The notes under the pieces are model-generated. The model ran no database searches and had not been told where the DNA came from. It saw nothing but the letters and a program-made list of their open reading frames with translations. DNA of 64,000 nucleotides, from positions 1 through 64,000 of the forward strand of contig CAWFJE010000011.1 in assembly GCA_963816155.1 (NCBI GenBank). The letters are read 5' to 3'. Source of the DNA: JAXGXJ01 sp963816155 (lineage in GTDB: Bacteria; Actinomycetota; Thermoleophilia; RBG-16-64-13). Position 1 is the stretch's first letter. Every line of letters begins with the position of its first letter. Positions 48,121 to 56,157 of the stretch are shown here, piece by piece. Both the position numbers and the translations under genes were made by a program.

Positions 48121-48600
48121 TTGGGCGGCTCAGCCGGTATGTTGATTATCTATGTGGTGGCGTTTATCGCCATTTTCTACTTCATGGCCATCAGGCCTCA
48201 GCAGAGACAGCGCAAGGCCCATGCGGCCCTGTTGTCGTCGCTGAAGAAGGGCGATCACGTGGTCACGGCTTCCGGGATCTACGGGACGGTCAAGCGGGTG
48301 GAAGAGACGTTGGTCGTCGTCGAGGTGGCCAAGGGCGTCAATATGAAGTTGGCGCGCAACGCCATTGCTCAGATCGTCAGAGACGGTACGGATGCCCGCG
48401 CGTTTGCTCCGGAACCTGCAGGGCGTCGTGGCAAGAAGGCCCCGGCCGAGATCGAGGAAGAGGTCGGCATTGAAGAGGCCGTTGAGGTCGAGGACGAGGC
48501 CGAGACGATCGAAGAAGGGGTTGTCGACGAGACCGTCGACGAGGTAGAGGCAGAGGTCATCGTGGAGGACGAAGAATCCTCGAAGGACGACCAGGCCTAG
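48121..48600 (+). CDS. yajC: Preprotein translocase subunit YajC
   Basis: A 159-residue protein. One N-terminal membrane helix (IIYVVAFIAIFYFMAIRP) is followed by QQRQRKAHAALLSSLKKGDH and VVTASGIYGTVKRVEE, the YajC core, then a long acidic tail (about residues 105-159) unlike the short E. coli form. TTG at 48121 is chosen because AGGAGGAG ends just before it; an ATG at 48139 remains possible. It precedes secD and secF, its partners in the holotranslocon. Confidence 0.9.
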   Translation: MGGSAGMLIIYVVAFIAIFYFMAIRPQQRQRKAHAALLSSLKKGDHVVTASGIYGTVKRVEETLVVVEVAKGVNMKLARNAIAQIVRDGTDARAFAPEPAGRRGKKAPAEIEEEVGIEEAVEVEDEAETIEEGVVDETVDEVEAEVIVEDEESSKDDQA

Positions 48601-48623
48601 TTCCGGTCTTTCTGTTAGTACCC

Positions 48624-48647
48624 ACGCGGGCATCTCGTGGCCCGCGT
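48624..48647 (+). terminator. Hairpin after yajC
   Basis: ACGCGGGC pairs with GCCCGCGT (8 bp), loop ATCTCGTG. Its last base is the first T of the secD -35 box. No T-run. Confidence 0.45.
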
Positions 48648-48675
48648 TGACACCGGTACGCCGGTGACCTATTCT
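48647..48675 (+). promoter_or_regulatory. Consensus sigma-70 promoter for secDF with palindromic spacer
   Basis: TTGACA (48647-48652), 17 nt, TATTCT (48670-48675). The palindrome CACCGG-TACG-CCGGTG (48651-48666) fills the spacer, an operator-like placement. Predicted start near 48682. Confidence 0.7.
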
Positions 48676-48725
48676 CGTTCGTTGCGGCTGCCCGGCGTCT
48701 GTCGTGGTCGAAGGGCGGCCTGCGG

Positions 48726-50186
48726 GTGCGTGATCCAACCGCTGCTCAGGAAGGTGTGCTGTTGTCAAGAGTAAGGCGTGACGCCCTCATACTGGTGGTT
48801 CTGGCCGTCGTGCTGGCCGCGGCCGCCTACTTCGCGTTCCCGTTGTCCAAGACCAATCTGGGTCTGGACCTGCAGGGGGGTCTCTCGGTCATCCTCGAGG
48901 CGCAGGACACTGCCAGGAACCCGCGCACCGACGATGGTATGACCCAGGCGGTCAAGATCATCCAGAACCGCGTCAACGGCCTAGGTGTGGCCGAGCCCGA
49001 GATCCAGCGCCAGGGCGAGTGGAAGATCAGCGTCCAACTACCGGGCATCGACAATCCCGAAGAGGCCATGGGGGTCATCGGCAAGACCGCCGTGCTCGAG
49101 TTCTACCACGTGGAGGAGCAGTTCGGGACTCCCTACGCCTCGCAGGAGGAGGCCTTGGCGGCGGCGGGCGTCGAGTCTCTCTCTGATCTGCCGGCAGATC
49201 AGACCATCGTTAGCTGGGGGCCGGAGAACGGAAATCCTACTGAACAGTGGTTTCTCATCGAGACCCCACCTCTTCTGACCGGCGCGATGTTGGACGGTGC
49301 GCAGACCGGGTTCGACCAATTCAACAAGCCCAAGGCGGACATGCAGTTCAACAGCGAAGGCGCTCAAGTCTTCGAAGACGTTACTACCAGATTGGCCGAC
49401 ACCCGCCAGATCACCGGTGAGGACCAACACCTTGCCATCGTCCTCGACAACAACGTCGAGTCTGCCCCCCGTGTGCTGGAGCCCATCAGCGGAGGCGAGG
49501 CGGAGATCACCGGGGACTTCACTCAGTCGGAGGCCGAGAGCCTTGCGCTCGTTCTTAATACGGGTGCTCTGCCCGTCGAACTGATCCCCGTGAGCCAGAA
49601 CTCCATCGGCGCCACTCTGGGCCAGGCGGCTCTGAATCAGGCGCTCATCGCCGGGGGCATAGGTCTGCTGCTCATCATCGTCTTCATGATCGCCTACTAC
49701 CGGCTGCTTGGTGTGGTCGCCAGCATGGCCCTCATCATCTACGGCATCCTCTTCTTGGGCATCCTCAATGCCATCGGGGTGACGATGACTTTGCCCGGTA
49801 TCGCCGGGATGATCTTGACCCTGGGCATGGCGGTGGACGCCAACGTCCTCATATTCGCGCGCATGCGCGACGAGGTGCTGGCTGGGAAGAGCATCGGCCC
49901 GGCCACGAACGCCGGCTTCAAGAAGGCCTTCAGGACGGTCTTTGACTGCAACATGACGACGATCTTGACCGCCATCGTCCTCTTCTGGGCCGCCACAGGG
50001 GCCATCAAGGGCTTCGCCCTCACCCTCGGCATAGGCGTGGCGCTGTCCATGTTCACGGCGGTGGTCGTGACTCGGTCGCTGCTCAACCTCCTGAGTGGGT
50101 GGAGCGTGTTCAGGCATCCCAAGGCCCTGGGACTGCACGTCCCCAAAGCCAAAACGCTGCCCGTCGAGGATGGGGGGCAGTCATGA
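48726..50186 (+). CDS. secD: Protein translocase subunit SecD
   Basis: A 486-residue membrane protein with six predicted helices. The first is LILVVLAVVLAAAAYFAFPL. The periplasmic P1 region follows with NLGLDLQGGLSVILEAQD, VNGLGVAEPEIQRQG and ISGGEAEITGDFTQSEAE. The C-terminal membrane domain has GMAVDANVLIFARMRDEVLA. It uses the proton gradient to help late translocation. GTG at 48726 is listed; GTG at 48756 or TTG at 48762, behind GGAAGGTG, would remove 10-12 poorly conserved residues and are plausible. It overlaps secF by 4 nt. Confidence 0.94.
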   Translation: MRDPTAAQEGVLLSRVRRDALILVVLAVVLAAAAYFAFPLSKTNLGLDLQGGLSVILEAQDTARNPRTDDGMTQAVKIIQNRVNGLGVAEPEIQRQGEWKISVQLPGIDNPEEAMGVIGKTAVLEFYHVEEQFGTPYASQEEALAAAGVESLSDLPADQTIVSWGPENGNPTEQWFLIETPPLLTGAMLDGAQTGFDQFNKPKADMQFNSEGAQVFEDVTTRLADTRQITGEDQHLAIVLDNNVESAPRVLEPISGGEAEITGDFTQSEAESLALVLNTGALPVELIPVSQNSIGATLGQAALNQALIAGGIGLLLIIVFMIAYYRLLGVVASMALIIYGILFLGILNAIGVTMTLPGIAGMILTLGMAVDANVLIFARMRDEVLAGKSIGPATNAGFKKAFRTVFDCNMTTILTAIVLFWAATGAIKGFALTLGIGVALSMFTAVVVTRSLLNLLSGWSVFRHPKALGLHVPKAKTLPVEDGGQS

Positions 50187-51289
50187 GGGTCATACACTTC
50201 ATGCGCTACAAGTGGTGGTTCCTGGGCATCCTCACCGCTGTGACGGTCCTTTCTTTCATCACCGTGTTCGTCGTGGGTCTCGATTTCGGCATCGACTTCG
50301 TGGGCGGGGTCAGGATGGCCGTCAGTCTGGAAGAGACCGCCGGCGTCGACGAGGTGCGCACTATCGTCACCGACGCTGGAGTACAGGCGCCCATTGTGCA
50401 GTCGGTCACCGGGACCAGCGGCGCCGATTCATACATGATCACCGCCGAGGAGATGACGGAGGAGCAGCAGAAAGCCGTCATCACCGATCTTGATAGTCAG
50501 TATGGAGTGGTGGAAGGTTCGGTGGCCACCGAGACGGTGGGTGCCAGCTTCGGCCAGGAGACCGCCAACCGGGCCTACATCGCGATCGCCATCGCCATCC
50601 TTGCCATCATCGGATACCTGACCTTTCGCTTCGAATTCAAGTTCGCTCTGCCGGCGATCTTCGCGCTTGTCCATGACCTGGCGCTGGTGCTGGCCATCTA
50701 CGCCGCCACCGGCCGACTGGTCACCTACGCCACGGTAGCCGCTATCCTCACTATCCTCGGGTATTCGGTCCACGACACGATCGTGATCTTCGACCGTATG
50801 CGTGAGAACGCGCATCTCATGAAACCGCGGGATACCTATGGTGACATGGTCGACCTGTCCATCAGGCAGACCATGGTCAGATCGATCAATACCTCGGTGG
50901 CTCTCCTGCTGCCGCTCCTGGCTATCCTCATCTTCGGCGGTCCCACGCTCAACGACTTCGCCTTCGCGCTTACCATTGGGGTGGTGACGGGTACCTACTC
51001 CTCGTTCTTTGTCGCAGCTCCACTTGTGGTGCTCTGGAAGGAGAGGGAACCGCGGTATCGCAAGCGGCTGGCAGCTGCGGGCGCAGATGGCCAAGTGATC
51101 GTGGAGACCGTGGACGTCGGGCAGATGGCTACCGAGACGGCAGTCTCAGGCGCCGTGGTGAGCGCGCCGGCCTCCAATGCCCCCGCGACCACGCAGACGG
51201 CGGTGCAGCCGCCCGCCCCGAAAGCGGCAAACCAGAAGCCCAAGAGCAAGCGACCCCCGGGAAAGAGCAAGAAGCGCACAACTCCGTGA
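50183..51289 (+). CDS. secF: Protein translocase subunit SecF
   Basis: A 368-residue partner of SecD. It starts MRVIHFMRYKWWFLGILTAV; then GLDFGIDFVGGVRMAVSL, YSVHDTIVIFDRMRENAHLM and NTSVALLLPLLAILIFGG mark the six-helix SecF fold. A long Ala/Pro/Lys tail (PPAPKAANQKPKSKRPPG) extends past the last helix. ATG at 50183 overlaps the secD stop and has GGGGGGCAG upstream. Confidence 0.95.
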   Translation: MRVIHFMRYKWWFLGILTAVTVLSFITVFVVGLDFGIDFVGGVRMAVSLEETAGVDEVRTIVTDAGVQAPIVQSVTGTSGADSYMITAEEMTEEQQKAVITDLDSQYGVVEGSVATETVGASFGQETANRAYIAIAIAILAIIGYLTFRFEFKFALPAIFALVHDLALVLAIYAATGRLVTYATVAAILTILGYSVHDTIVIFDRMRENAHLMKPRDTYGDMVDLSIRQTMVRSINTSVALLLPLLAILIFGGPTLNDFAFALTIGVVTGTYSSFFVAAPLVVLWKEREPRYRKRLAAAGADGQVIVETVDVGQMATETAVSGAVVSAPASNAPATTQTAVQPPAPKAANQKPKSKRPPGKSKKRTTP

Positions 51290-51301
51290 GAGGAGGACGC
51301 C

Positions 51302-51715
51302 ATGTTTGAAGCGTCGGGCGACGAACCCTCGAGTGGCAGTGGCACGTCCGCTGCAGCGCAGACCATCCGTGAGCTCATCGAACGCACGTTTCTGCTCGGA
51401 GTCGGAGCAGCCGCTCTGAGCAAGGAGCGCATCCAGGAACTGGTGGAGGAGTTTGTCCGCCGAGGCCAACTGAGCGGGGAGGAGGGCCGGGACATGGTCG
51501 ATCGACTCATGGCCCGCAGCCGCGAAGAGGCCCGCGCGGCCGTGAAGAAGGCGGACTCATCTCTTCAGGGTGCCTTTCGGGAGATGGGTCTCATCAACAA
51601 GCGTGATCTTGAAGACATGGACTTCCGCCTGCGGCAGCTCGAACATCGGATACAACTGCTCGAGACGGCAGCAGACGCTGATTCCTCCGGCGGGCCCAGC
51701 ACGCCGGCGTCCTAG
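51302..51715 (+). CDS. Phasin-like coiled-coil protein
   Basis: A 137-residue soluble helical protein: TIRELIERTFLLGVGAAALS, KERIQELVEEFVRRGQLS, GEEGRDMVDRLMARSREE, and a C-terminal LRQLEHRIQLLE coil. This matches the small 'polyhydroxyalkanoate synthesis regulator phasin' group, which is mostly uncharacterised. AGAGGAGGACGCC precedes the ATG. It follows secF by 12 nt and precedes an ABC1 kinase, a frequent pairing. No PHA synthase gene is in the window, so a granule role is not supported. Confidence 0.78.
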   Translation: MFEASGDEPSSGSGTSAAAQTIRELIERTFLLGVGAAALSKERIQELVEEFVRRGQLSGEEGRDMVDRLMARSREEARAAVKKADSSLQGAFREMGLINKRDLEDMDFRLRQLEHRIQLLETAADADSSGGPSTPAS

Positions 51716-51787
51716 ACTGCACACGAGGGCGCGACCGAGGCGGCGAAGCCGTCCAGGGGCGGCCGCCGCAGCGGAACGGGGGTTGTA

Positions 51788-53467
51788 GTGCCGTACGCCC
51801 AGCTCAGGCACCCCAACTTCATGACCCGTATCCGGAATATCGAGAGGATGCGGGATATATCTCGAGTCGCGGTCCGGCACGGCTTTGGGTACTTCTTCGA
51901 GAGTAACCGCCTGTTCCACCTCATCCCACGCTGGCGGCGCAGAGCGCCCATTCCGGCGGGGCAGCGTGGGCGGCATATACGGGAGATGCTTGACGAACTG
52001 GGTCCGACCTTCGTCAAGTTCGGCCAGTTGCTGAGTACTCGTCCGGACGTCGTTCCGCCGGATATCGTTGTCGAGTTGGTGAGGCTTCAGGACCGCGTCA
52101 CGCCGTTCTCCTTCGAAGAGGCGAAGCAGGTCATCGAGGAGGATCTGGGACTGACTGTGGAACGGGCCTTCTTCTCCTTCGACCCAGACCCCTTGGCCTC
52201 AGCCTCTATCGGACAGGTGTACGCCGCCGTCCTGCCCGGAGGCGATGAGGTGGTCGTCAAGGTACAGAGACCCGACGCCTCCCGGCAGATCCGGAAGGAC
52301 ATCGAGTTGCTGACGCAGTTCGCCGAGTTGGCCGAGGGGCGCCTCGACATCGGCGTCTCGCCTATGGAGTTGGTCGAGGAGTTCGCCCGTTCCATCAACC
52401 GCGAACTGGACTACTTCCTGGAGGCCCGCAACGCTGAACGCTTTGCTGCGAACTTCGCCGACGAGGAGACTGTACGCATCCCCAAGATCTACTCGCGGTA
52501 CTGCAACAGGCGAGTGCTCACCATGGAACGGTTGCATGGGCCCACGCTCAACACGCCGGAGGTAGCCGCCCTGCCGTTGGAGGTCAAGAGAAGGCTGGCC
52601 GAGGTGATAGCCGATTGCTGGTTCCGACAGATCCTCCGCGATGGGTTCTTCCACGCAGACCCCCATCCGGCCAATCTCGTCTATCTGGGCGAGGGCGGTC
52701 TGGGTCTGCTGGACTTCGGGCTGGCCGGGTTTCTGCGCCGGGATGATCTGGAGGAGGGGGCCCGTCTGTTCCTTCGGGTGATGGATTCGGACATCGGGGG
52801 CATCAAACGCTCGCTCAAGCGCCTGGGTGTCGACTGGAGCTCCTCTGTCGACGAGCAGGTCAGTCAATCCATCGAGGAGGCTTTCAGCCGCTACTTCGGT
52901 CGCTCGCTTTCGACCATCGACGTGGCCACAGTCCTCCATCAGTTGTTCGACATGGTCTATGGCCTGAGTCTGCGTCTTCCCAGTCGATTCCTGCTGCTGG
53001 ACAAAGCCCTACTTACGATGGAAGGCGTGGTGAGCCGACTCTATCCGGACCTGGACGTGTTCCAACTCGCCGGCTCGTACACCGAGGAGATGAAGAAGCA
53101 GCGCCTCGACCCTCGAGAGTGGTCCACTCGACTGCGACGGGAACTGACCGAGTATGCGGACATGGTGCGGGAATACCCGGTGCAACTGCATGATCTGCTG
53201 GAGGATATGAGGGCCGGGGAGTTGGAAGTGAAGTTCCGGCACGTTGGTCTCGAGAACGTGATGCATCGCCTAGACATCATCGCCAACCGAGTGGTGGTGG
53301 CCATGGTGAGTATCGCTCTGGGAGTTACGAGCATGGCCATCGCTCTCTCCATTGATGGAGGCCCCCAAGTGGGGGGTTTGTCGGTGTGGGGTATCCCCGG
53401 CTTCGTCATCTCGCTGTTCTTCGGCATCTGGCTCATCTATGCCATCATCCGGTCCGGGCGTCTCTGA
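51788..53467 (+). CDS. ABC1/UbiB (AarF) family atypical kinase
   Basis: A 559-residue kinase-like protein. KxGQ motif LGPTFVKFGQLLSTRPDVVP, the Ala-rich loop LASASIGQVYAAVL, Lys in VVVKVQRPD, INRELDYFLEARNAERF, HADPHPANLVYLG and LLDFGLAGF are all present. Two C-terminal membrane helices follow (AMVSIALGVTSMAIALS and FVISLFFGIWLIYAII). Family members support quinone synthesis or lipid homeostasis as ATPases. The GTG start at 51788 lacks a strong ribosome binding site. The quinone used by this organism cannot be told from the window. Confidence 0.9.
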   Translation: MPYAQLRHPNFMTRIRNIERMRDISRVAVRHGFGYFFESNRLFHLIPRWRRRAPIPAGQRGRHIREMLDELGPTFVKFGQLLSTRPDVVPPDIVVELVRLQDRVTPFSFEEAKQVIEEDLGLTVERAFFSFDPDPLASASIGQVYAAVLPGGDEVVVKVQRPDASRQIRKDIELLTQFAELAEGRLDIGVSPMELVEEFARSINRELDYFLEARNAERFAANFADEETVRIPKIYSRYCNRRVLTMERLHGPTLNTPEVAALPLEVKRRLAEVIADCWFRQILRDGFFHADPHPANLVYLGEGGLGLLDFGLAGFLRRDDLEEGARLFLRVMDSDIGGIKRSLKRLGVDWSSSVDEQVSQSIEEAFSRYFGRSLSTIDVATVLHQLFDMVYGLSLRLPSRFLLLDKALLTMEGVVSRLYPDLDVFQLAGSYTEEMKKQRLDPREWSTRLRRELTEYADMVREYPVQLHDLLEDMRAGELEVKFRHVGLENVMHRLDIIANRVVVAMVSIALGVTSMAIALSIDGGPQVGGLSVWGIPGFVISLFFGIWLIYAIIRSGRL

Positions 53468-53570
53468 TGATGACGCTTCCGGCGGTGGCATCGTCAGGTG
53501 CCTGGGAGGGCGTGTGAACGTCTCCCGTGCTTTCCCGGGGGGCGCCGCCCCGCCTATCCGCGGCGCGAGA

Positions 53571-53576
53571 TATAGT
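53571..53576 (+). promoter_or_regulatory. -10 box placed for a leaderless recJ transcript
   Basis: TATAGT ends 7 nt before the recJ ATG at 53584, so the expected start coincides with the initiation codon. No usable Shine-Dalgarno site lies between. Confidence 0.45.
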
Positions 53577-53583
53577 TGAGGCC

Positions 53584-56157
53584 ATGAGAGAGCCCGAAGA
53601 CATCACGTGGGAGCTTGCTCCGTACTCTTGGGCCGCGGCGGAACGGCTGGCCCGGGAGTTGGCCTTGCCCTTCCCGGTGGCTACCGTCCTTGCGGCAAGG
53701 GGTCTCGCCGACCCCGTCGAAGCCCGCACCTTCCTGGACTGCTCTGTGGCCATCCCCGACCCGTTCCTGTTCGCGGACATGGAAGTCGTGGTGGGCCGAC
53801 TGACGGAGGCTATCGAGCGGGGCGACAGAATCGTCATCCACGGCGACTACGACGCAGACGGCGTGACGGCGACGGCTGTGATGGTCCTGGGCCTGCGTGC
53901 CATGGGCGCCGAGGTCGACTGGTATCTGCCCAGCCGTTTTGCCGAGGGATTCGGCCTCTCCCGTACGGCGGTCGAGAGTATCGCCTCTCGCGGACAGGCT
54001 CTTCTCGTCACGGTGGATTGTGGGGTCAACTACCCGGATGAGGTGCGGTTGGCGCAGGAGTTGGGCCTGGATGTGATCGTCATCGACCACCATCAACCGG
54101 GGCCCGTGCTGCCCGATTGTCCCCTCGTTCATCGGGTCAAGGGAGAGTATCCCCATGACCATCTGTGTGGGGTGGGCTTGGCCTTCAAGGTGCTCCACGC
54201 TCTGCACGTCCGCTCGGCCGGCGCTTCGACGACCTCCGTCCCTGAGGCTCTTCATCCCCTTCTCGATCTGGTCGCTGTAGGAACGATCGCCGACCTGGTG
54301 CCGCTCAAGGGAGAGAACCGCTTCTACGTGAGGGAGGGGCTGAGGCTGCTCACCATCGGTACTCGGGTCGGACTGCGGGCTCTCAGCAAAGTGGCGGGGT
54401 GTGCGGGTGCTGTCGACTCTGGAGCTGTGTCCTTCCGTCTCGCCCCTCGGCTGAACGCCGCCGGCCGCCTGGCCGATGCGTCCCAGCCGCTGTGTCTCCT
54501 ACTCACAGACGACGAGAAGGAGGCCATGGGTATCGCCGCGCGCCTGCACGAGTTGAACGGTGAACGGCAGGATGTGGAGAGGCAGATCCTCCAGGAGGCC
54601 ATCGTCCAGGTGGAGGGATTGGAATCTCTACCGCCGCTTCTCGTGCTCAGTGGGGAGGGTTGGCATGAAGGTGTAGTGGGGATAGTGGCCTCTCGCATGG
54701 TGGAGCGATATCACCGGCCCGCCCTTCTGCTCGGGGAGCGTGACGGGGTGGCCAAGGGGTCGGGGCGGAGCATCTCCAGGTACGACCTCATGGCGGGGTT
54801 GAACGCGTGTGCGCAATGGCTGACCATCTATGGGGGTCATCCGCAGGCAGTAGGTCTCACTCTCCCGGTCGAGCAGGTGGAGTCGTTCCGGCAGGCCATG
54901 CAGGAGCACGCCGCGGAGAGGCTCACAGGGGACGACGTGAGGCCCTTGTATCGCGCCGACGCGGTGCTGAGGGGTGATGATGTCAATGCCGACACGGCTC
55001 TGGCTCTCGCCTCTCTGGGGCCCTTCGGCAGCGGCAATCCACGTCCGCGGGTACTGCTGGTCAACGCCGCGATAGGCCAGGTGGATGTCACCCGCACGGG
55101 GGCCCATCTCCGTTGCGTCGTTGAGGTGGATGGAGCGAAAGCGCGGGCCATAGGCTTCGGTATGGGCGAGTTGGCGCCCAGTCTTCGCGAAGATGGGAGA
55201 GGCAAGACCGTCGGGGCGCAACTGCTGGTGGACGAGTGGCAAGGTTCGCTCCGGCCCGAGCTACGACTGGAAGGTGTGGGCGCTACCGACGCCGCTGTGC
55301 GGGGGTTCCCGCTCTGCGGGCCCGGGTGTCGAAATATGGACGCCGCGGAGGCTGGAGCGGGAGATTCCTTCGCCGAAGGAGAGGCAGGAGCGGTGGCCCC
55401 CGCTTTGCATCCAAGCTCCAGGCGGGCTCGCCCTTCTTCTCAGCCGGTCTCTTTGACCCTATCCGCGCACGAAGGACGCGACCTCCGGGGCGCCGGCGGG
55501 CGCATGGGGGCGGTGGCCCAAGTACTGGCCACGGGGGAGCCCACCGTCATACTCACCTGCTCAGTTGCGCACTGCCTGGACGAACTGAGGCGGGCCATGC
55601 CGCTCGGGGATTTCACCCGAGGCCGTCTGTGTTGCGTGGGTCGCGGGTGCCTCAGTGCAGTCGAGGGGCGTGTCGATGGTCTGGGGGTGACCATCGTGGA
55701 GTGGGACGTCGCCACCGACCTGGACTTCATGGGTGGGGAGATGCATGTGATCGCCGCCGATCCGCCCTATACGGAGGAACACGTTCTGCTGCTACGGCGC
55801 TTGGCCCACGAGGGGGCGAAAGTACACCTGTACTACGGCGAAGAACAGCGACAGACCACGGTGGGCCTGCTCAAGTACCTTGCCCATCCGCGCTTCGCCA
55901 TGGTCTGCGTCTACCGGGCCCGTAGCGGCGGGTCTTCGGAGCATGAGATCGCTCGCGTCGCAGCCGATCTGGCCTGGCGCGAGGCCCGGGTCGTGCTGCC
56001 TGACGCAGCCTTTGTGCGGGCCACGCAGGTACTGGCGGAACTCGATCTGGAACACTCTAATGAGACAGAGGCTAAAATCAGTCTCGCGACCATACCGCTG
56101 TATGCGCGGGCGGAGGCCGACTACGAGGAGTGTTGCAGGCTGTGCCGGACCCTATAG
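53584..56157 (+). CDS. recJ: Single-stranded-DNA-specific exonuclease RecJ
   Basis: A 857-residue DHH-family nuclease, longer than the 560-580 of E. coli. VIHGDYDADGVTATAVM, LLVTVDCGVNYPDEV, VIVIDHHQPGPVLPDC and YGGHPQAVGLTLPVEQ carry the metal-binding and catalytic residues. An OB-type part follows, then an extra C-terminal region (about 600-857) beginning near AAEAGAGDSFAEGEAG; its second half has RCLSAVEGR-like and LDELRRAMPLG segments, reminiscent of the extended Firmicute RecJ. ATG at 53584 is chosen because upstream sequence is poorly coding and a -10 box sits before it. Confidence 0.9.
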   Translation: MREPEDITWELAPYSWAAAERLARELALPFPVATVLAARGLADPVEARTFLDCSVAIPDPFLFADMEVVVGRLTEAIERGDRIVIHGDYDADGVTATAVMVLGLRAMGAEVDWYLPSRFAEGFGLSRTAVESIASRGQALLVTVDCGVNYPDEVRLAQELGLDVIVIDHHQPGPVLPDCPLVHRVKGEYPHDHLCGVGLAFKVLHALHVRSAGASTTSVPEALHPLLDLVAVGTIADLVPLKGENRFYVREGLRLLTIGTRVGLRALSKVAGCAGAVDSGAVSFRLAPRLNAAGRLADASQPLCLLLTDDEKEAMGIAARLHELNGERQDVERQILQEAIVQVEGLESLPPLLVLSGEGWHEGVVGIVASRMVERYHRPALLLGERDGVAKGSGRSISRYDLMAGLNACAQWLTIYGGHPQAVGLTLPVEQVESFRQAMQEHAAERLTGDDVRPLYRADAVLRGDDVNADTALALASLGPFGSGNPRPRVLLVNAAIGQVDVTRTGAHLRCVVEVDGAKARAIGFGMGELAPSLREDGRGKTVGAQLLVDEWQGSLRPELRLEGVGATDAAVRGFPLCGPGCRNMDAAEAGAGDSFAEGEAGAVAPALHPSSRRARPSSQPVSLTLSAHEGRDLRGAGGRMGAVAQVLATGEPTVILTCSVAHCLDELRRAMPLGDFTRGRLCCVGRGCLSAVEGRVDGLGVTIVEWDVATDLDFMGGEMHVIAADPPYTEEHVLLLRRLAHEGAKVHLYYGEEQRQTTVGLLKYLAHPRFAMVCVYRARSGGSSEHEIARVAADLAWREARVVLPDAAFVRATQVLAELDLEHSNETEAKISLATIPLYARAEADYEECCRLCRTL

